From: JBCDGH01 sp038751365
GTDB lineage: Bacteria; Patescibacteriota; JACMRA01
DNA length: 26,405 nt
Assembly (NCBI GenBank): GCA_038751365.1
Contig: JBCDGH010000016.1
Coordinates: 1 to 26,405, forward strand
Reading direction: 5' to 3'
Below are positions 21,801 to 25,923 of the stretch, piece after piece. Within the stretch, counting starts at the first letter, position 1, and every line of letters starts with the position of its first letter. The notes under the pieces were generated by a model, which was given only the letters and a program-made list of their open reading frames with translations, had not been told where the DNA came from and made no database searches. Both the position numbers and the translations under genes were made by a program.

Positions 21801-24800
21801 CATTAAAAATACTACAGAACCACTAATTAGTGGAGCCGAAACTAGACTATACTTACAAACAGATACCAATAACCAAATCGCCTCATTAACTACTGATGGC
21901 ACAGGTACTCAATGCTTTACTGGACTACTACCCGATGATTATAGATTAGTACAAGATATCCCAACCGGCTTTGACCCAAACTCCTCAACTACAGGAGGTC
22001 AATCTAAAGACTTTAGCTTAACTGCAGGTGAATATAAAACTTTAGCTTTTGGTTATACTGATAATCCTGACTTTGCTTTAGGCTCAATAAGTGGCTTTTT
22101 GTACATAGATCGTAATGAAAATGGAGAGTATAATCCAAACGGTACTGACTTAGCACAAATTACAGTCTATGATAATGATATACCTGTAACCAGAGCCGAT
22201 GTACAGCTTCTAAAACAAAATGACAATACTTCTGAGTATGAACTTCTGGATAACCAACTAAGCATTAGCGATCCGCAAAACCCTGAGACTGACGGCACTT
22301 TTGCTTTCACCGGACTATTACCAGGTAATTATAAAGTAACTATAGTTACTCCACAGGGAACCCAACCAGTAATACCCAACCCTTCAGAAATAGAAGTAAC
22401 CATCACTGGAAATGAAAAGATTACAGACCTTCTTTATGGATTCCAGTATACCGCTCGAATTTGTCCAGCTCTGTTTGTAGACAAGGATAACAACGGAATT
22501 GCTGATGGTACTGATATAGATTTACTAAGCACTAATGGGGCTTACTATCAGCTTAGTTACGAGAGTTTTAATGGTTCGCAAATTGCTTCAGACGGAAACT
22601 CTTTTGGCTTTTTGATTAATACTCAAAACCCGTGTATTGAAAAAGTACCACCTAGAGATTACACAGTTGTATTTAGATCTGATTTAAGTGGAAATCTTTC
22701 ATACCATCAAACATTCGATGAAACACTATATGATCAAATAACTCCTAATGAAACTGCTACCATATTTTTGGGTAACCAAGAAGATATCCTGAATAGGTAC
22801 TACACTCTTTTTGAGCCTGATTTTACTCCTTCTACAATTCAAGGTAAAATTTGGAACAACAGATTTAATTACCAAGACTATGATCCAGACGGACATGACG
22901 ACCAAACTGGTATAGACTCTGGCTTCAACCGAGATTATGATAATGATTTTGGCTATGCAAATATCAATTTAACACTAAGAAAATGCCGAGAAGGTTTTGG
23001 AGAAGTGCAAGCCGATATAGATAACTGGAACTTGAACCCACCAACTACAACCACCGACTCGGAAGGAGAATATAGCTTTGCAAATATACCACCTGGTGCC
23101 TATGCTGTGGTAAGAGATAATAACTTACTCTTCGAAAGTGCTTTAGAAGGTCTACCCACTAATGACTGTGATATCTTCACTAACTACACCTTCTTTAATA
23201 ATTTCCATAATGTAAGCGGAGGTCATAACCCAGGATCAACTATTGATTATAATATAATCACTGACTATAAAGCCAATATTCAAAACTCATTGTACATCGA
23301 TCAAAATCATAATGGTATATTCGATTCTTGGGAGTCAAACGGTAATATCACAAATGTAATGACCGGTAATCTTACCCTAAAAGATAGTAATGGAAATATT
23401 TCTGCGGTTCAGCCTAGCGATGGTTTTCACCTAATAGCTCCATTTGGTAGTGAGTTTGAATCAGTCCCTCCAGACAACTATACAATCGAGTTAATCCCTG
23501 ACTCATCTAATGCTTATCCTTTAAATACTGCCGATCAAGTAGCAAAGTCTACCACCATAACTACCGGAACAGACGATCAAGAATTTACCTTTGGTTTTGA
23601 TCCTACTGATAACTCCTCTATCTCTGGTCGAGTATTTATTGATAGAAATGACGACAATGATTACCAAGTAGATGGTGCTGATGGTAATAGCGCAACGGTA
23701 TTTGATAATGATATTGCTCAAGCAGGAAGTGTGGTTGAGTTGTACTATGGAGCGACTCTTAACCCCTCACCTGAAAGATTTGTAGCTTCAACTACTACCG
23801 CAGCGGACGGAAGCTATAACTTTACTGGCATTCCAGAAGGCTATTATAGTGCTAGAATTACTACGGCTACTCCTGAGGGTACAGCTTGTCTGCGCTGCGA
23901 TTGGGGAATTAATCAGCCATTTAGGTATGACGTTATTTATGTGCAGAAAGATGCCAATAGTATACAAAATTTAAGATACAACTACGACGCCTCTCTGACT
24001 ATAAGTTCCTTTTTTGACACTGTCGCCAACTCTATCAGAGATGAAACCGAAGTCCCAGCTGAAGACATGCTATTTACGATTACTTACAGCGATGGCTATG
24101 TAATCGACACAGTAGTGCCAAATGAATATAATCTGAGTAATCCTCAGTTAGTACGCCTACCTCCTGGATCATATCAAGTGAGTGTTACCAACATTCCAAG
24201 CGGAACTAATTTAGGAGGGGGTATCACCAACCCACATACAATCGACATTTTACCAAACGAAAGTTATGTTAGAGATTATCCTTTCACTCCGTTTACTAAT
24301 AATACTTTCCAGGGTTATGTATTCATAGATAGAAATAGAGATAATGTTTTACAAATAGATGGGGAAGATCAGAATATCGGAAATACTTTTGATAATGAAA
24401 GTGTCTTCGAAGGAGCTACAGTAAATATAATAGGGCCACTAGGTGTGTACTCTACAACAACAGATGTTAATGGCTACTACGAAATTCCTAACCTACCTAG
24501 TGGTAACTACTTACTACACGAAGATGGAGACGAAAGTCAGGCCTTAGTTGATTTAAATAACCCACTAGCTAACCAAGTAGAATTTCATTGCTATACAGCT
24601 ATTACCTGTAGGCTCTATGGTAGCGATGCTGATGGACAAAATGATTGGTCACTAAGACCTAGCCAGATAGAATCGATTAGAAGAGGTATAGATTTAAAAA
24701 ATGCTACCGTATCCAATAGTTACTACACCTACTCCTACACAAGTACTTTGAATGCGCGATGTATAGATGATCTCAACGGTGATGGAACCATTACTAGCTA

Positions 24801-25362
24801 CCCCGAAACGGGATATACTGAAGAGGAAATTGAAGGTTGTAGTTTTAGAATTACAACACCTACTGGAGAATTCTTGACTTTTGATGTAGGTAAAAATATC
24901 TCAGCTACAAGTCTACCTCCAGGTGATTATAGTATTACTTTATTAAGCAACGCTCCAAATCGTATTAATACCAATACTACTAGAAGAGACACTTCACCAT
25001 TCATTAATCTCGGTAGTCTAGATGAAGTAAACGCTACTTTCACCACCGGTGGAGGAAGAAGACAAACTGCCTACTTCAATTTCATGCAGTTCACTACCCC
25101 AATAACTAACAACGCTTCTATAACAGGTAAAACTTACGTTGATAGAGCTGAAGATAACATCTACCAACCTGAGGGCATTGATGGCAGCGCCCAAACTATA
25201 GAAGATAATGATGTACTGATACCTAATATCCCAATCTCACTAGATGGTAACACCCAAGCTGGGAATGTTAATAGAAATACAACTACCAACAACGAAGGTA
25301 AGTATCAATTTACAGACTTACCAGGCGGTACCTACGACATAGAAGTAGATTTTGAACAATAA
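6814..25362 (+). CDS. Giant multidomain surface protein, 6182 residues (probable adhesin)
   Basis: A single uninterrupted frame encodes a protein of roughly 650 kDa. A hydrophobic segment at residues 19-38 after a basic N-terminus is a signal peptide or membrane anchor. Order of modules: Calx-beta 47-155; LamG-like 186-403, 407-632, 642-850; linked beta domain 855-1009; FN3 1015-1106; four IPT/TIG domains each split by DUF2341 plus another module, 1110-2622; FN3 2624-2717; Gly-rich blocks 2783-2926 and 3132-3297; cysteine-paired Ig-like block 3343-3959; cysteine-paired SdrD-like array 3966-5091; alternating SdrD-like A/B array 5092-6182. Such module sets are known from bacterial adhesins and surface filaments; attachment to other cells or particles is inferred. 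The protein is rich in Asn, Ser, Thr and Asp. It has no LPXTG, PEP-CTERM, type IX signal or C-terminal membrane helix and stops inside its last repeat. ATG 6814 is the first start after an in-frame stop at 6790. The distant AGGTGA is the only ribosome-binding candidate. Confidence 0.95.
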   Translation: MAKIPNGLGFFKKNWLPKIAAIGICLIASAVLLGVLFNQFGSKASGEIVEFTQSTLTISEGINITGIPLALNQPASNDITINFDVTGGEAIENQDFFLNSNSITIPTGRDYGTIPLRIADNTVSENNKSFEITLSSTQGATLGGDTTVTITILEDDYEYKPLGKNPDTLDNFENTNPPSSLNITNGLRLRLDADSLTEADGSAIASWNDTSGNNNNAAQSDTNKQPTVVANAINGKKLVRFDGTQSLEISDNPTLNNNSQTVIAVANFGTSHDSYEQILGKSSSASWNDGFSVGNNGNNLSTWVNNYSSGGATVSAPILTPKNYVITSTFGGSSINLSVDGELVATNTYSGSQTTNNQPLIIGAINDGYNLNGDIAEILIYDRVLTPSEQSEAEAYLKSKYGLNQGKLVLHLDANNINDINDAQISNWIDSSSSSYNASQSDPNLSPKLKIGSEGINGQNVVNFDGEDDFLNLPTGFENFDEGITSFVISRPDRVRNYGRLFDLGNGQSDNNIILHRNGSSNDAYFQYYDNNSGTATVVTNQEPLKNNSTSLLTAIAGAGDTKIFANGELSATANSGIIPNIERSSNYIAKSNWSGDEFYSGDIAEILIYNKVLSENQRTQVECYLAGKYGLSVNGCSENVNKLWLDASLLNQANNSEVSNWSDISGNQNDATQTVNSQSPTLVTNALNNNNVVRFDGTDDSLKTNDFTRTSTQTIISVLKQNAAGSGVIFDSSTNPRSFAIEQTAPNNISLNSGNSSPSTTANLGQNDYKVVSGVFNKDLSSLSIDGITGNFANIGNNEGDGLTIGSLSNDSEYSNVDVAEVLTFNSALNLPQRTIIEHYLAAKYNLTLNNNKYSFNADAGENIVGIGSEDDHLLISSGSSHGFSIKSTGNTLDSDEYIIAGSDSNSTTVTTSNLSGGITHRWNKTWGISKTTSDGIDTDISFDFSDYGQGGLPSNLSNYQLLYRSDNNTNFSILSASNTRVENDQVIFSLSNADLVDGYYTLGTTNDNLSPLGISNSITDLSALPTGENISLSWSAPANNVSDYQIQYSEDNFVNDVNVLNEGVSNSTSVTVSDLEAAKLYAFRVIAINESGTSSISNIATATTNSASPSIDSLAPSIGHTGGGYEVIINGSNFGTKSYKIPYQIANTESGNSELTNYQVNLTLDTQTLISEGKMRADCGDIRPTDADEFTGLLYFIESGCNTNKTQIWAKIPTIQANSTKNIYITYGDLNKSSAESNPYSVLEFYEGFDGQTIDTSNWTSNSATITQNDKLTFNGGASSWGDSTIYSNYSFTRENGKVLEFDLDFEAGSDWMMGWKDSSTSTNLDSLIYAAHASSSTGNYIYEDGTNRGQISPDWQYAPYKIRISALPTGAIYQRSDNGGITWLDQYTSSYSSENPLKIGFVNYNSQMDVDNLKVYDYTEVRPVITPQAEQLNIAGSLKLDNTELTDAVFESSSLIKYIAPEKNPGNYNLVYTNASGQTASTSFTYEAPVISSLSPDSGPTTGNSEITVSGNYFSNTGYFRELVVNNSEPTINDYQFSFEINTESLISLGKMRADCGDLRIKDTDNSTNLNYYLESGCNSTNTKIWVKLPNLNSGDNSFYLHYGDSGLTSESDGNLVFEFYDGFEGNSIDTNKWDSSGTSNVSSGILELNSQSGLIAKNYTLPENIIIETSANPILTENVYGVAVGAATDTSSGWRDGSGGDMLKIMWYGNEMYAETSFTEDFLGNVESGFNDYKIVYRDDGADNSIFDYDSGRLTTSLNNNNTPDTLRPVLYRGGGTNNLAQWDYYRVRKNIANEPTITIENEISPVSVTFDGIAAEVLNVSSDQVLVQTPAHVAGSVNVVVTNSGGVNSGTSGNNQYTYEPPLVTGISPNSGPTVGGNQVTIQGENFSNDGYQRILTLNSADAETDYIFNFNIDTASLISQGKMRTDCGDIRIKSADGSTNLPYFVSNGCNTNSTTIRTKVPLIPSGQSSIILQYGNLALSSQSNESSVGSNSNSSFYNFESGNLSEFTMSGDAGWEISTQEAFNGIQSAANQDISHSETASMEMEVTIATDTTMEFYAKVSSEESYDFLRFYINNIEELSISGDIDWTLYTYLLNSGTNTLRWEYSKDSSVSNNSDTGYIDDLKIGSTNASNFTIDLGPESALTQVYFGNNQSEAVIVDNPTQITATAPSGSGSVSVKVVSADGSQSNTDVSYNYESPQITQVSPNIGPNSGGTYVEVSGENFGNLGDNYARVVAVNNVSSSDINDYVGNFQLDTAKLITQNRIRTDCGDIRLKSKANSDPLGNSDTSNLLDYWVDGCNTPNTLIWYRIPTLVSGINTFYLSYGDQTLTTTQNINAFPFGNVLSSNNNKLWVAANSIQQTNESLVDTIPNLSDPSNNLSIRSGYYRALLNSQGLNKKPSLTFNTETGYEFTEISDIRSVFLVLNESSKEENSDYSPLLESTSENGHFSRNEEYLWDIEDADSNVINGETYINSQLITPSISAKLEPEKSSIVSLITTDNVSADVLGKYLNVGLEAEIAEVIIFNTDLSQADRQSIEDYLSLKYAVDETDIFSTILSEEQKFAVKIGDHPLFDTKFIDSQTITGYTAAGSGQGNISFINSDSSTGSGSNLFTYGSNNLPNPVRDLKIETEEGQKVKLSWSGSYGNGEDITDYIIKYSQDNFTTENIYNDDISSNNFVEVSGLNIGQAYQFKVIAVNALGNSLDSNIVSLTSLDCNTNLAGADLIPADGAILSGSYCNVNNFNIDSGVTVSLDNQLNNEGRAVKVYAQNTNIQGTINGDYSGFQGGAVNQNGNGPGRSLVNDYQPAGAGHGGQGGSISTYTKGGEGYGSIIEPITVGSGGAGDNSGIGGNGGGAIKIVSANDITIDGSISVNGGDESGGAGAGGSIWIEANNISGVGQISAEGGRDSERNGGGGRIALYYTTNTLDMDSVNAYGGDNNYAGGAGTIYLKPSGQTFGDLIIKNDGTDSDVAKTIINAQNIGSEARLNSLLITDASSHVVIDTDLILEQSNLTVEYENKLTTEATLTANNLTDLTINGQFIQRGDLNTPDLTLYTQSDSGLLNSHAQWNAPALNLMQIDGTTSLSTYTFNTIDNLNIQSNGTLTHKPNSIENANPIYKLDLTTNNITVDSGGTISADKKGYAGGIVGQDGNGPGKSTYLAEYSAGAGYGGVGGEGSADNGNTNIPGGLSYGVLTEPVDLGSGGGGSSDSEGGAGGGAIKLIINNTLTIEGYITAYGENSTDDYNSFEPGSGSGGSIWIQTNALAGNGYIEADGGNGSNGGGGAGGRVALYYTTRTGSQTIEVNGGSGNGDCVESADAAYEATTSGCTGTFYDPNTPEEDLVDATLDTVPNPVSVNSDFDITVNNIKNIFGGLLYSGQCEISLSGPGNYSTPVIKIGTINQGVCQITESYLNPDTVGTMNINISVTNNTTEVKVTTFEIVAQASNKAKAENSPNQTQPVITSITPNPSTQVIGNSTLTLTASGLIDSANDQALNNNTCTFNITGPSNFAQSYTSSNIVGGSCDYTLSESELPYSSSQEAGQYSFTVTVEGRDVNDQDVSLTTSAATFDRFFDIYLEDVNNQGQYDHSGVIPGEHISVPNPISYDGDEVTITSPVIKKYDNTTNIGAGAGCQIRIETTLNSITTVDDYNSNINDQGQCAKTIDVSDFSPGVVRVKTFVEISSGVQDVLFETDFTTIPTTGFPSNLAKYNPNPSNPTAETQPLFDQATASANPNFVENNLTISVSGLKDSQTDEDLRGPTCNFIVTRPDQSSFSLTSDPVGTNSDGYCSVNLTSNETLDLTGVFSFRVELDGVDENDITTTLTTPPANFSIVYDVNLTGADGLNGLLPGAITSDPSEIQVSTAATISSPELLKYNPVYYLDEGLACQNIIRFVNNQNQETTILKNSTTNNNGKCVTPIENTELTESGEAFIKTRVSLLGSDLSTSSADIFETGETLFDVRFPAQSSICLPTFRDDNSNGVWDTAARNNQTNQYGVDEPYLTGVTTTLLDESLVPITDRNFLTAVPTSENPDTNCFKDLYDGLYHVQQDLLPGTSLSVPDVDNPPADTTILRDNDNKVTGIRYTVSLGTNDDQNYLTGYNAGSQICINYSFNDQDGNANFDGQDSKISRETRLYFSSNLNNSIDTLTTSLTDPTCFSNIPPSSYDNASLEYVVEQNVPVAEQGFVAGSELTTTFLTLTDGTSLAITQEEANTKTRSEALTIQNGQDLSGWIFGYKPLPSLKAKAQESPNDTLPIFNNISFASIVNGSEVADKIYKGYKFNTRIDGLQDSAVDQPLDIENNSQACSITYSGPSFDTPQQADGTVLNGICLVDPVPDNVGTGNLATMTIAGDNSNLAVTGNFDVISGVVDICTNTFADYNNDVLKQDNEAYLPNREIKLFDDQSNTQLGSTILSSTQGQDCFTDIEPGVSYRLEQTPFADNIASTNGGSTIYVFTPEPEQDLEFDFGYNGNSSICPYAFRDDSGDGIRNNNAYGDSEVFLDNTFTAFLVDDQNNSIGSIQVDNSDCFDNLLPGNYELSQSIPLALKVDRTNYTNGTLEINNLTTNVTEDIEFGYKSTSDICLPTYRDYDKSGTRNNSESQLDGLVTKLIRASTNQQIGQDLIVNGTNCFNDIIPDDYRLEQTKLANSSLTNSSDLNITYTQDSSTSTAEFNFNLGSDLSIPFGYIGEASICPYPTFQDLNKNGIKENSENDIDGVSTTLKDSFDVVVGTLSTDVSSNLCFTDLLPGDYRVTQIAPLNTSSTTGGQDRTINGLQTSQDLDISFGYNGDPTICPAIYRDDNSNTIFDGSENRLAGVIVRLKDSTGTNTLESLTSTTANNNCFDDLSPGDYIVEVETLANYTLTTANTQSVTINFGDLATPEFGFNGNGQVCADPTFRDTNQNSTFDTNEAKFANVNTYLKYLDNNLVVPVQVTNSEGITCFTDIVPGEYTVSQDAPEGSTSTTGGTISIILVAGEDKSVQFGYQGSGSICANPTFNDQNFNSIKNTTEPLISGAETRLYLQTDTNNQIASLTTDGTGTQCFTGLLPDDYRLVQDIPTGFDPNSSTTGGQSKDFSLTAGEYKTLAFGYTDNPDFALGSISGFLYIDRNENGEYNPNGTDLAQITVYDNDIPVTRADVQLLKQNDNTSEYELLDNQLSISDPQNPETDGTFAFTGLLPGNYKVTIVTPQGTQPVIPNPSEIEVTITGNEKITDLLYGFQYTARICPALFVDKDNNGIADGTDIDLLSTNGAYYQLSYESFNGSQIASDGNSFGFLINTQNPCIEKVPPRDYTVVFRSDLSGNLSYHQTFDETLYDQITPNETATIFLGNQEDILNRYYTLFEPDFTPSTIQGKIWNNRFNYQDYDPDGHDDQTGIDSGFNRDYDNDFGYANINLTLRKCREGFGEVQADIDNWNLNPPTTTTDSEGEYSFANIPPGAYAVVRDNNLLFESALEGLPTNDCDIFTNYTFFNNFHNVSGGHNPGSTIDYNIITDYKANIQNSLYIDQNHNGIFDSWESNGNITNVMTGNLTLKDSNGNISAVQPSDGFHLIAPFGSEFESVPPDNYTIELIPDSSNAYPLNTADQVAKSTTITTGTDDQEFTFGFDPTDNSSISGRVFIDRNDDNDYQVDGADGNSATVFDNDIAQAGSVVELYYGATLNPSPERFVASTTTAADGSYNFTGIPEGYYSARITTATPEGTACLRCDWGINQPFRYDVIYVQKDANSIQNLRYNYDASLTISSFFDTVANSIRDETEVPAEDMLFTITYSDGYVIDTVVPNEYNLSNPQLVRLPPGSYQVSVTNIPSGTNLGGGITNPHTIDILPNESYVRDYPFTPFTNNTFQGYVFIDRNRDNVLQIDGEDQNIGNTFDNESVFEGATVNIIGPLGVYSTTTDVNGYYEIPNLPSGNYLLHEDGDESQALVDLNNPLANQVEFHCYTAITCRLYGSDADGQNDWSLRPSQIESIRRGIDLKNATVSNSYYTYSYTSTLNARCIDDLNGDGTITSYPETGYTEEEIEGCSFRITTPTGEFLTFDVGKNISATSLPPGDYSITLLSNAPNRINTNTTRRDTSPFINLGSLDEVNATFTTGGGRRQTAYFNFMQFTTPITNNASITGKTYVDRAEDNIYQPEGIDGSAQTIEDNDVLIPNIPISLDGNTQAGNVNRNTTTNNEGKYQFTDLPGGTYDIEVDFEQ
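6868..6927 (+). other. Signal peptide / N-terminal membrane segment of the giant protein
   Basis: Residues 19-38 form a continuous hydrophobic helix after a basic stretch containing Lys12, Lys13 and Lys18. 'SKASG' at 42-46 could be a signal peptidase I site; if it is not cut, this helix would be the only membrane anchor of the protein. Confidence 0.75.
6952..7278 (+). other. Calx-beta domain (residues 47-155)
   Basis: The sequence follows the Calx-beta pattern: 'STLTISEG' start, 'DITINFDVTGGEA' in the middle, 'DFFLNSNSITIPTG', 'VSENNKSFEITLSS' and an acidic 'ILEDDYE' end. In this family the acidic ends bind calcium and the domain occurs in large adhesins. Confidence 0.75.
7369..9363 (+). repeat. 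Three tandem LamG/concanavalin-like domains
   Basis: Three copies of about 210-225 residues (186-403, 407-632, 642-850). Each opens with 'LxLDAxxL..W.D.SG..N.A.Q', has a central 'VRFDG' or 'VNFDGEDDF', and closes with 'GDIAEILIYDRVLT' then 'YLKSKYGL' or a close variant. This is the LamG-like jelly-roll layout common in bacterial surface proteins, where it usually binds glycans or other polymers. The copies are clearly diverged, so the duplication is old. Confidence 0.75.
9376..9840 (+). other. Beta domain typically trailing LamG domains (DUF8202-like)
   Basis: Residues 855-1009 contain 'ENIVGIGSEDDHLL', 'YIIAGSDS', 'THRWNKTWGI' and 'YYTLGTT'. This order (GIGRDD-like, then W-x-x-x-W, then YYTLG) is what I associate with the DUF8202-type domain found directly after LamG modules. 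It is assigned by pattern only. Confidence 0.5.
9856..10131 (+). other. Fibronectin type III domain 1 (residues 1015-1106)
   Basis: Shows the FN3 core: 'ISLSWSAPA', 'DYQIQYSED', then 'LEAAKLYAFRVIAINESG' and a Ser/Thr-rich exit. In this region the FN3 acts as a spacer between the LamG part and the IPT/DUF2341 part. Confidence 0.8.
10141..14679 (+). repeat. Four IPT/TIG domains each interrupted by DUF2341 plus a further module
   Basis: The four units begin at about 10141, 11284, 12409 and 13420. Each starts with the first half of an IPT/TIG domain ('I..LSPDSGPTTG' type, ending near 'SGNYFS'), is cut by a DUF2341 domain ('GKMRADCGDIR ... ESGCN ... IWVKLP ... YGD'), then carries another module. 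Units 1 and 2 have a 'FYEGFDG...IDT..W' LamG-like stretch, unit 3 'FYNFESGNLSEFTMSG' resembling a MAM-type fold, and unit 4 a full LamG-like 'LWVAANSI ... YLSLKYAV'. The second half of the IPT then returns with a short strand pair such as 'VLVQTPAHVAG' and ends 'YTYEPP' or similar. Cysteines at DCGD and SGCN are kept in all four and probably bond. Confidence 0.75.
14683..14967 (+). other. Fibronectin type III domain 2 (residues 2624-2718)
   Basis: The FN3 pattern 'PNPVRDLKIE', 'VKLSWSGSYGNG', 'DYIIKYSQDNF', 'LNIGQAYQFKVIAVNALG' closely resembles the first FN3. It closes the IPT/DUF2341 section. Confidence 0.8.
15160..15591 (+). repeat. Glycine-rich solenoid-like block 1
   Basis: Residues 2783-2926 are dense in GG pairs: 'AGAGHGGQGG', 'GSGGAGDNSG', 'GGNGGGAIKIV', 'GAGAGGSIWIEAN', then 'GGGGRIALYYTT'. 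The 'GGxI.I.A.. I.G.I.A.GG' periodicity suggests a short-rung beta-solenoid rather than disorder. The following 15600-16200 holds beta-rich sequence without a recognised domain. Confidence 0.65.
16207..16704 (+). repeat. Glycine-rich solenoid-like block 2 (second copy)
   Basis: Residues 3132-3297 repeat the layout of block 1 in the same order: 'GQDGNGPGKS' (block 1 'NQNGNGPGRS'), 'GAGYGGVGGEG', 'GAGGGAIKLI', 'GSGGSIWIQTN', 'GGGGAGGRVALYYTT'. The pair is an internal duplication separated by about 200 residues of beta-rich sequence. Confidence 0.7.
16840..18690 (+). repeat. Block of Ig-like domains with conserved cysteine pairs
   Basis: Residues 3343-3959 contain at least five beta-sandwich-like units. 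Three show a 'C-x-(I/F)-x-x-x-(G/R)P' strand and a later 'G-x-C': 'GQCEISLSGPGNY', 'NTCTFNITGPSNF' and 'PTCNFIVTRPDQS'. The last two open with 'SGLIDSANDQAL' and 'SGLKDSQTDEDL'. Between them lie two units of a second type ('SGVIPGEHISVPNP' and 'NGLLPGAITSDPS') each with its own Cys pair. I do not recognise a named family; the Ig-like reading is by strand pattern. Confidence 0.55.
18709..22086 (+). repeat. Array of about ten cysteine-paired SdrD/CnaB-like domains
   Basis: Domain starts are at about residues 3966, 4103, 4367, 4470, 4576, 4686, 4786, 4884 and 4983; the last seven repeat every 98-110 residues. Each opens with 'ICxxxF.D.N.NG' (for example 'ICPYAFRDDSGDG', 'ICPYPTFQDLNKNG'), has a 'NCF.DLLPGDYR..Q' strand around residue 60-70 and ends 'FGYNG'. 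The D-x-N/D-x-N/S-G loop resembles the calcium loop of SdrD B domains and the 'PG-x-Y' strand is typical of CnaB/prealbumin-like folds. The two cysteines recur in every copy. A non-SdrD Ig-like unit ('DGLQDSAVDQPL', about 4240-4365) interrupts the array after the second copy. Confidence 0.75.
22087..25359 (+). repeat. Alternating A/B array of SdrD-like domains, ending in a partial A
   Basis: A-type domains start at residues 5092, 5342, 5603, 5832 and 6103, 229-271 apart. They open 'ISGFLYIDRNENG' or similar, carry a 'YDND' or 'FDND' motif about 35 residues in, and end with 'DGTFAFTGLLPGNYKV'-type strands. Between them lie shorter B-type domains ('ICPALFVDKDNNG', 'QNSLYIDQNHNG', 'TISSFFDTVANS', 'NARCIDDLNGDG'). 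The fifth A domain ends after 'YQFTDLPGGTYDIEVDFEQ', about 80 residues in, and has no B partner. Confidence 0.75.
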
Positions 25363-25370
25363 CTGATTAA

Positions 25371-25910
25371 ATGTACGATAACAAAGCTGTAACTATAAAT
25401 TTTAGTAAGTTTAAATTAGCTCTTGGATTAATTGGTTCAACAATCTTTGTGTCTGGAGGTTTATTCCTCATAGTAGTTGCACCTCTAAGATTAGCAATTG
25501 ATGAAGCACTTACAACGGATCCAGTAATTTACTTTATAGTCGGACTCGCTAATATTTTGTTTTTCGGCTATGCAGGTTTATTTTTTATTAAAACTCTCTT
25601 AAGCAGCAAACCGGCTATAATAATAAATACTAAAGGAGTTTTTGATAATTCCAATGCCACATCGATAGGTTTCATACCTTGGGAAGATATTGAACAAATA
25701 AAAAAACTAAAAGTACTCAACCAAAAATTTATTGCTCTGATATTAAAAGATCCTCAAAGTTACTTGAATCGAGAACCAAATTTTGTAAGACGAAAGATTA
25801 TGGAATACAATCTTAAGTATTATCATTCACCCATTTCTATATCCTGTAATTTTCTGATTACAAACTTTAAGGAATTGTACCAACTACTACGTAAAAAAAT
25901 TGAAAATTGA
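25371..25910 (+). CDS. STM3941 family membrane protein
   Basis: 179 residues. Two membrane segments (about 15-37 and 53-76) are followed by a cytosolic domain that resembles bacterial PH-like domains. The features match the STM3941 family as I know it: 'FFIKTLLSSKPAIIINTKGV' (71-90), 'FDNSNATSIGFIPWEDI' (91-107), 'PQSYLNREPNFVRRK' (128-142) and 'YYHSPISISCN' (150-160). The function of the family is not known. The ATG at 25371 lies 8 bases after the stop of the giant gene, with no Shine-Dalgarno sequence, so it is probably translated from the same transcript. This downstream partner says little about the adhesin. The stop is 13 bases from that of the convergent oxygenase gene. Confidence 0.85.
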   Translation: MYDNKAVTINFSKFKLALGLIGSTIFVSGGLFLIVVAPLRLAIDEALTTDPVIYFIVGLANILFFGYAGLFFIKTLLSSKPAIIINTKGVFDNSNATSIGFIPWEDIEQIKKLKVLNQKFIALILKDPQSYLNREPNFVRRKIMEYNLKYYHSPISISCNFLITNFKELYQLLRKKIEN

Positions 25911-25923
25911 GAACTCTAGCTAT

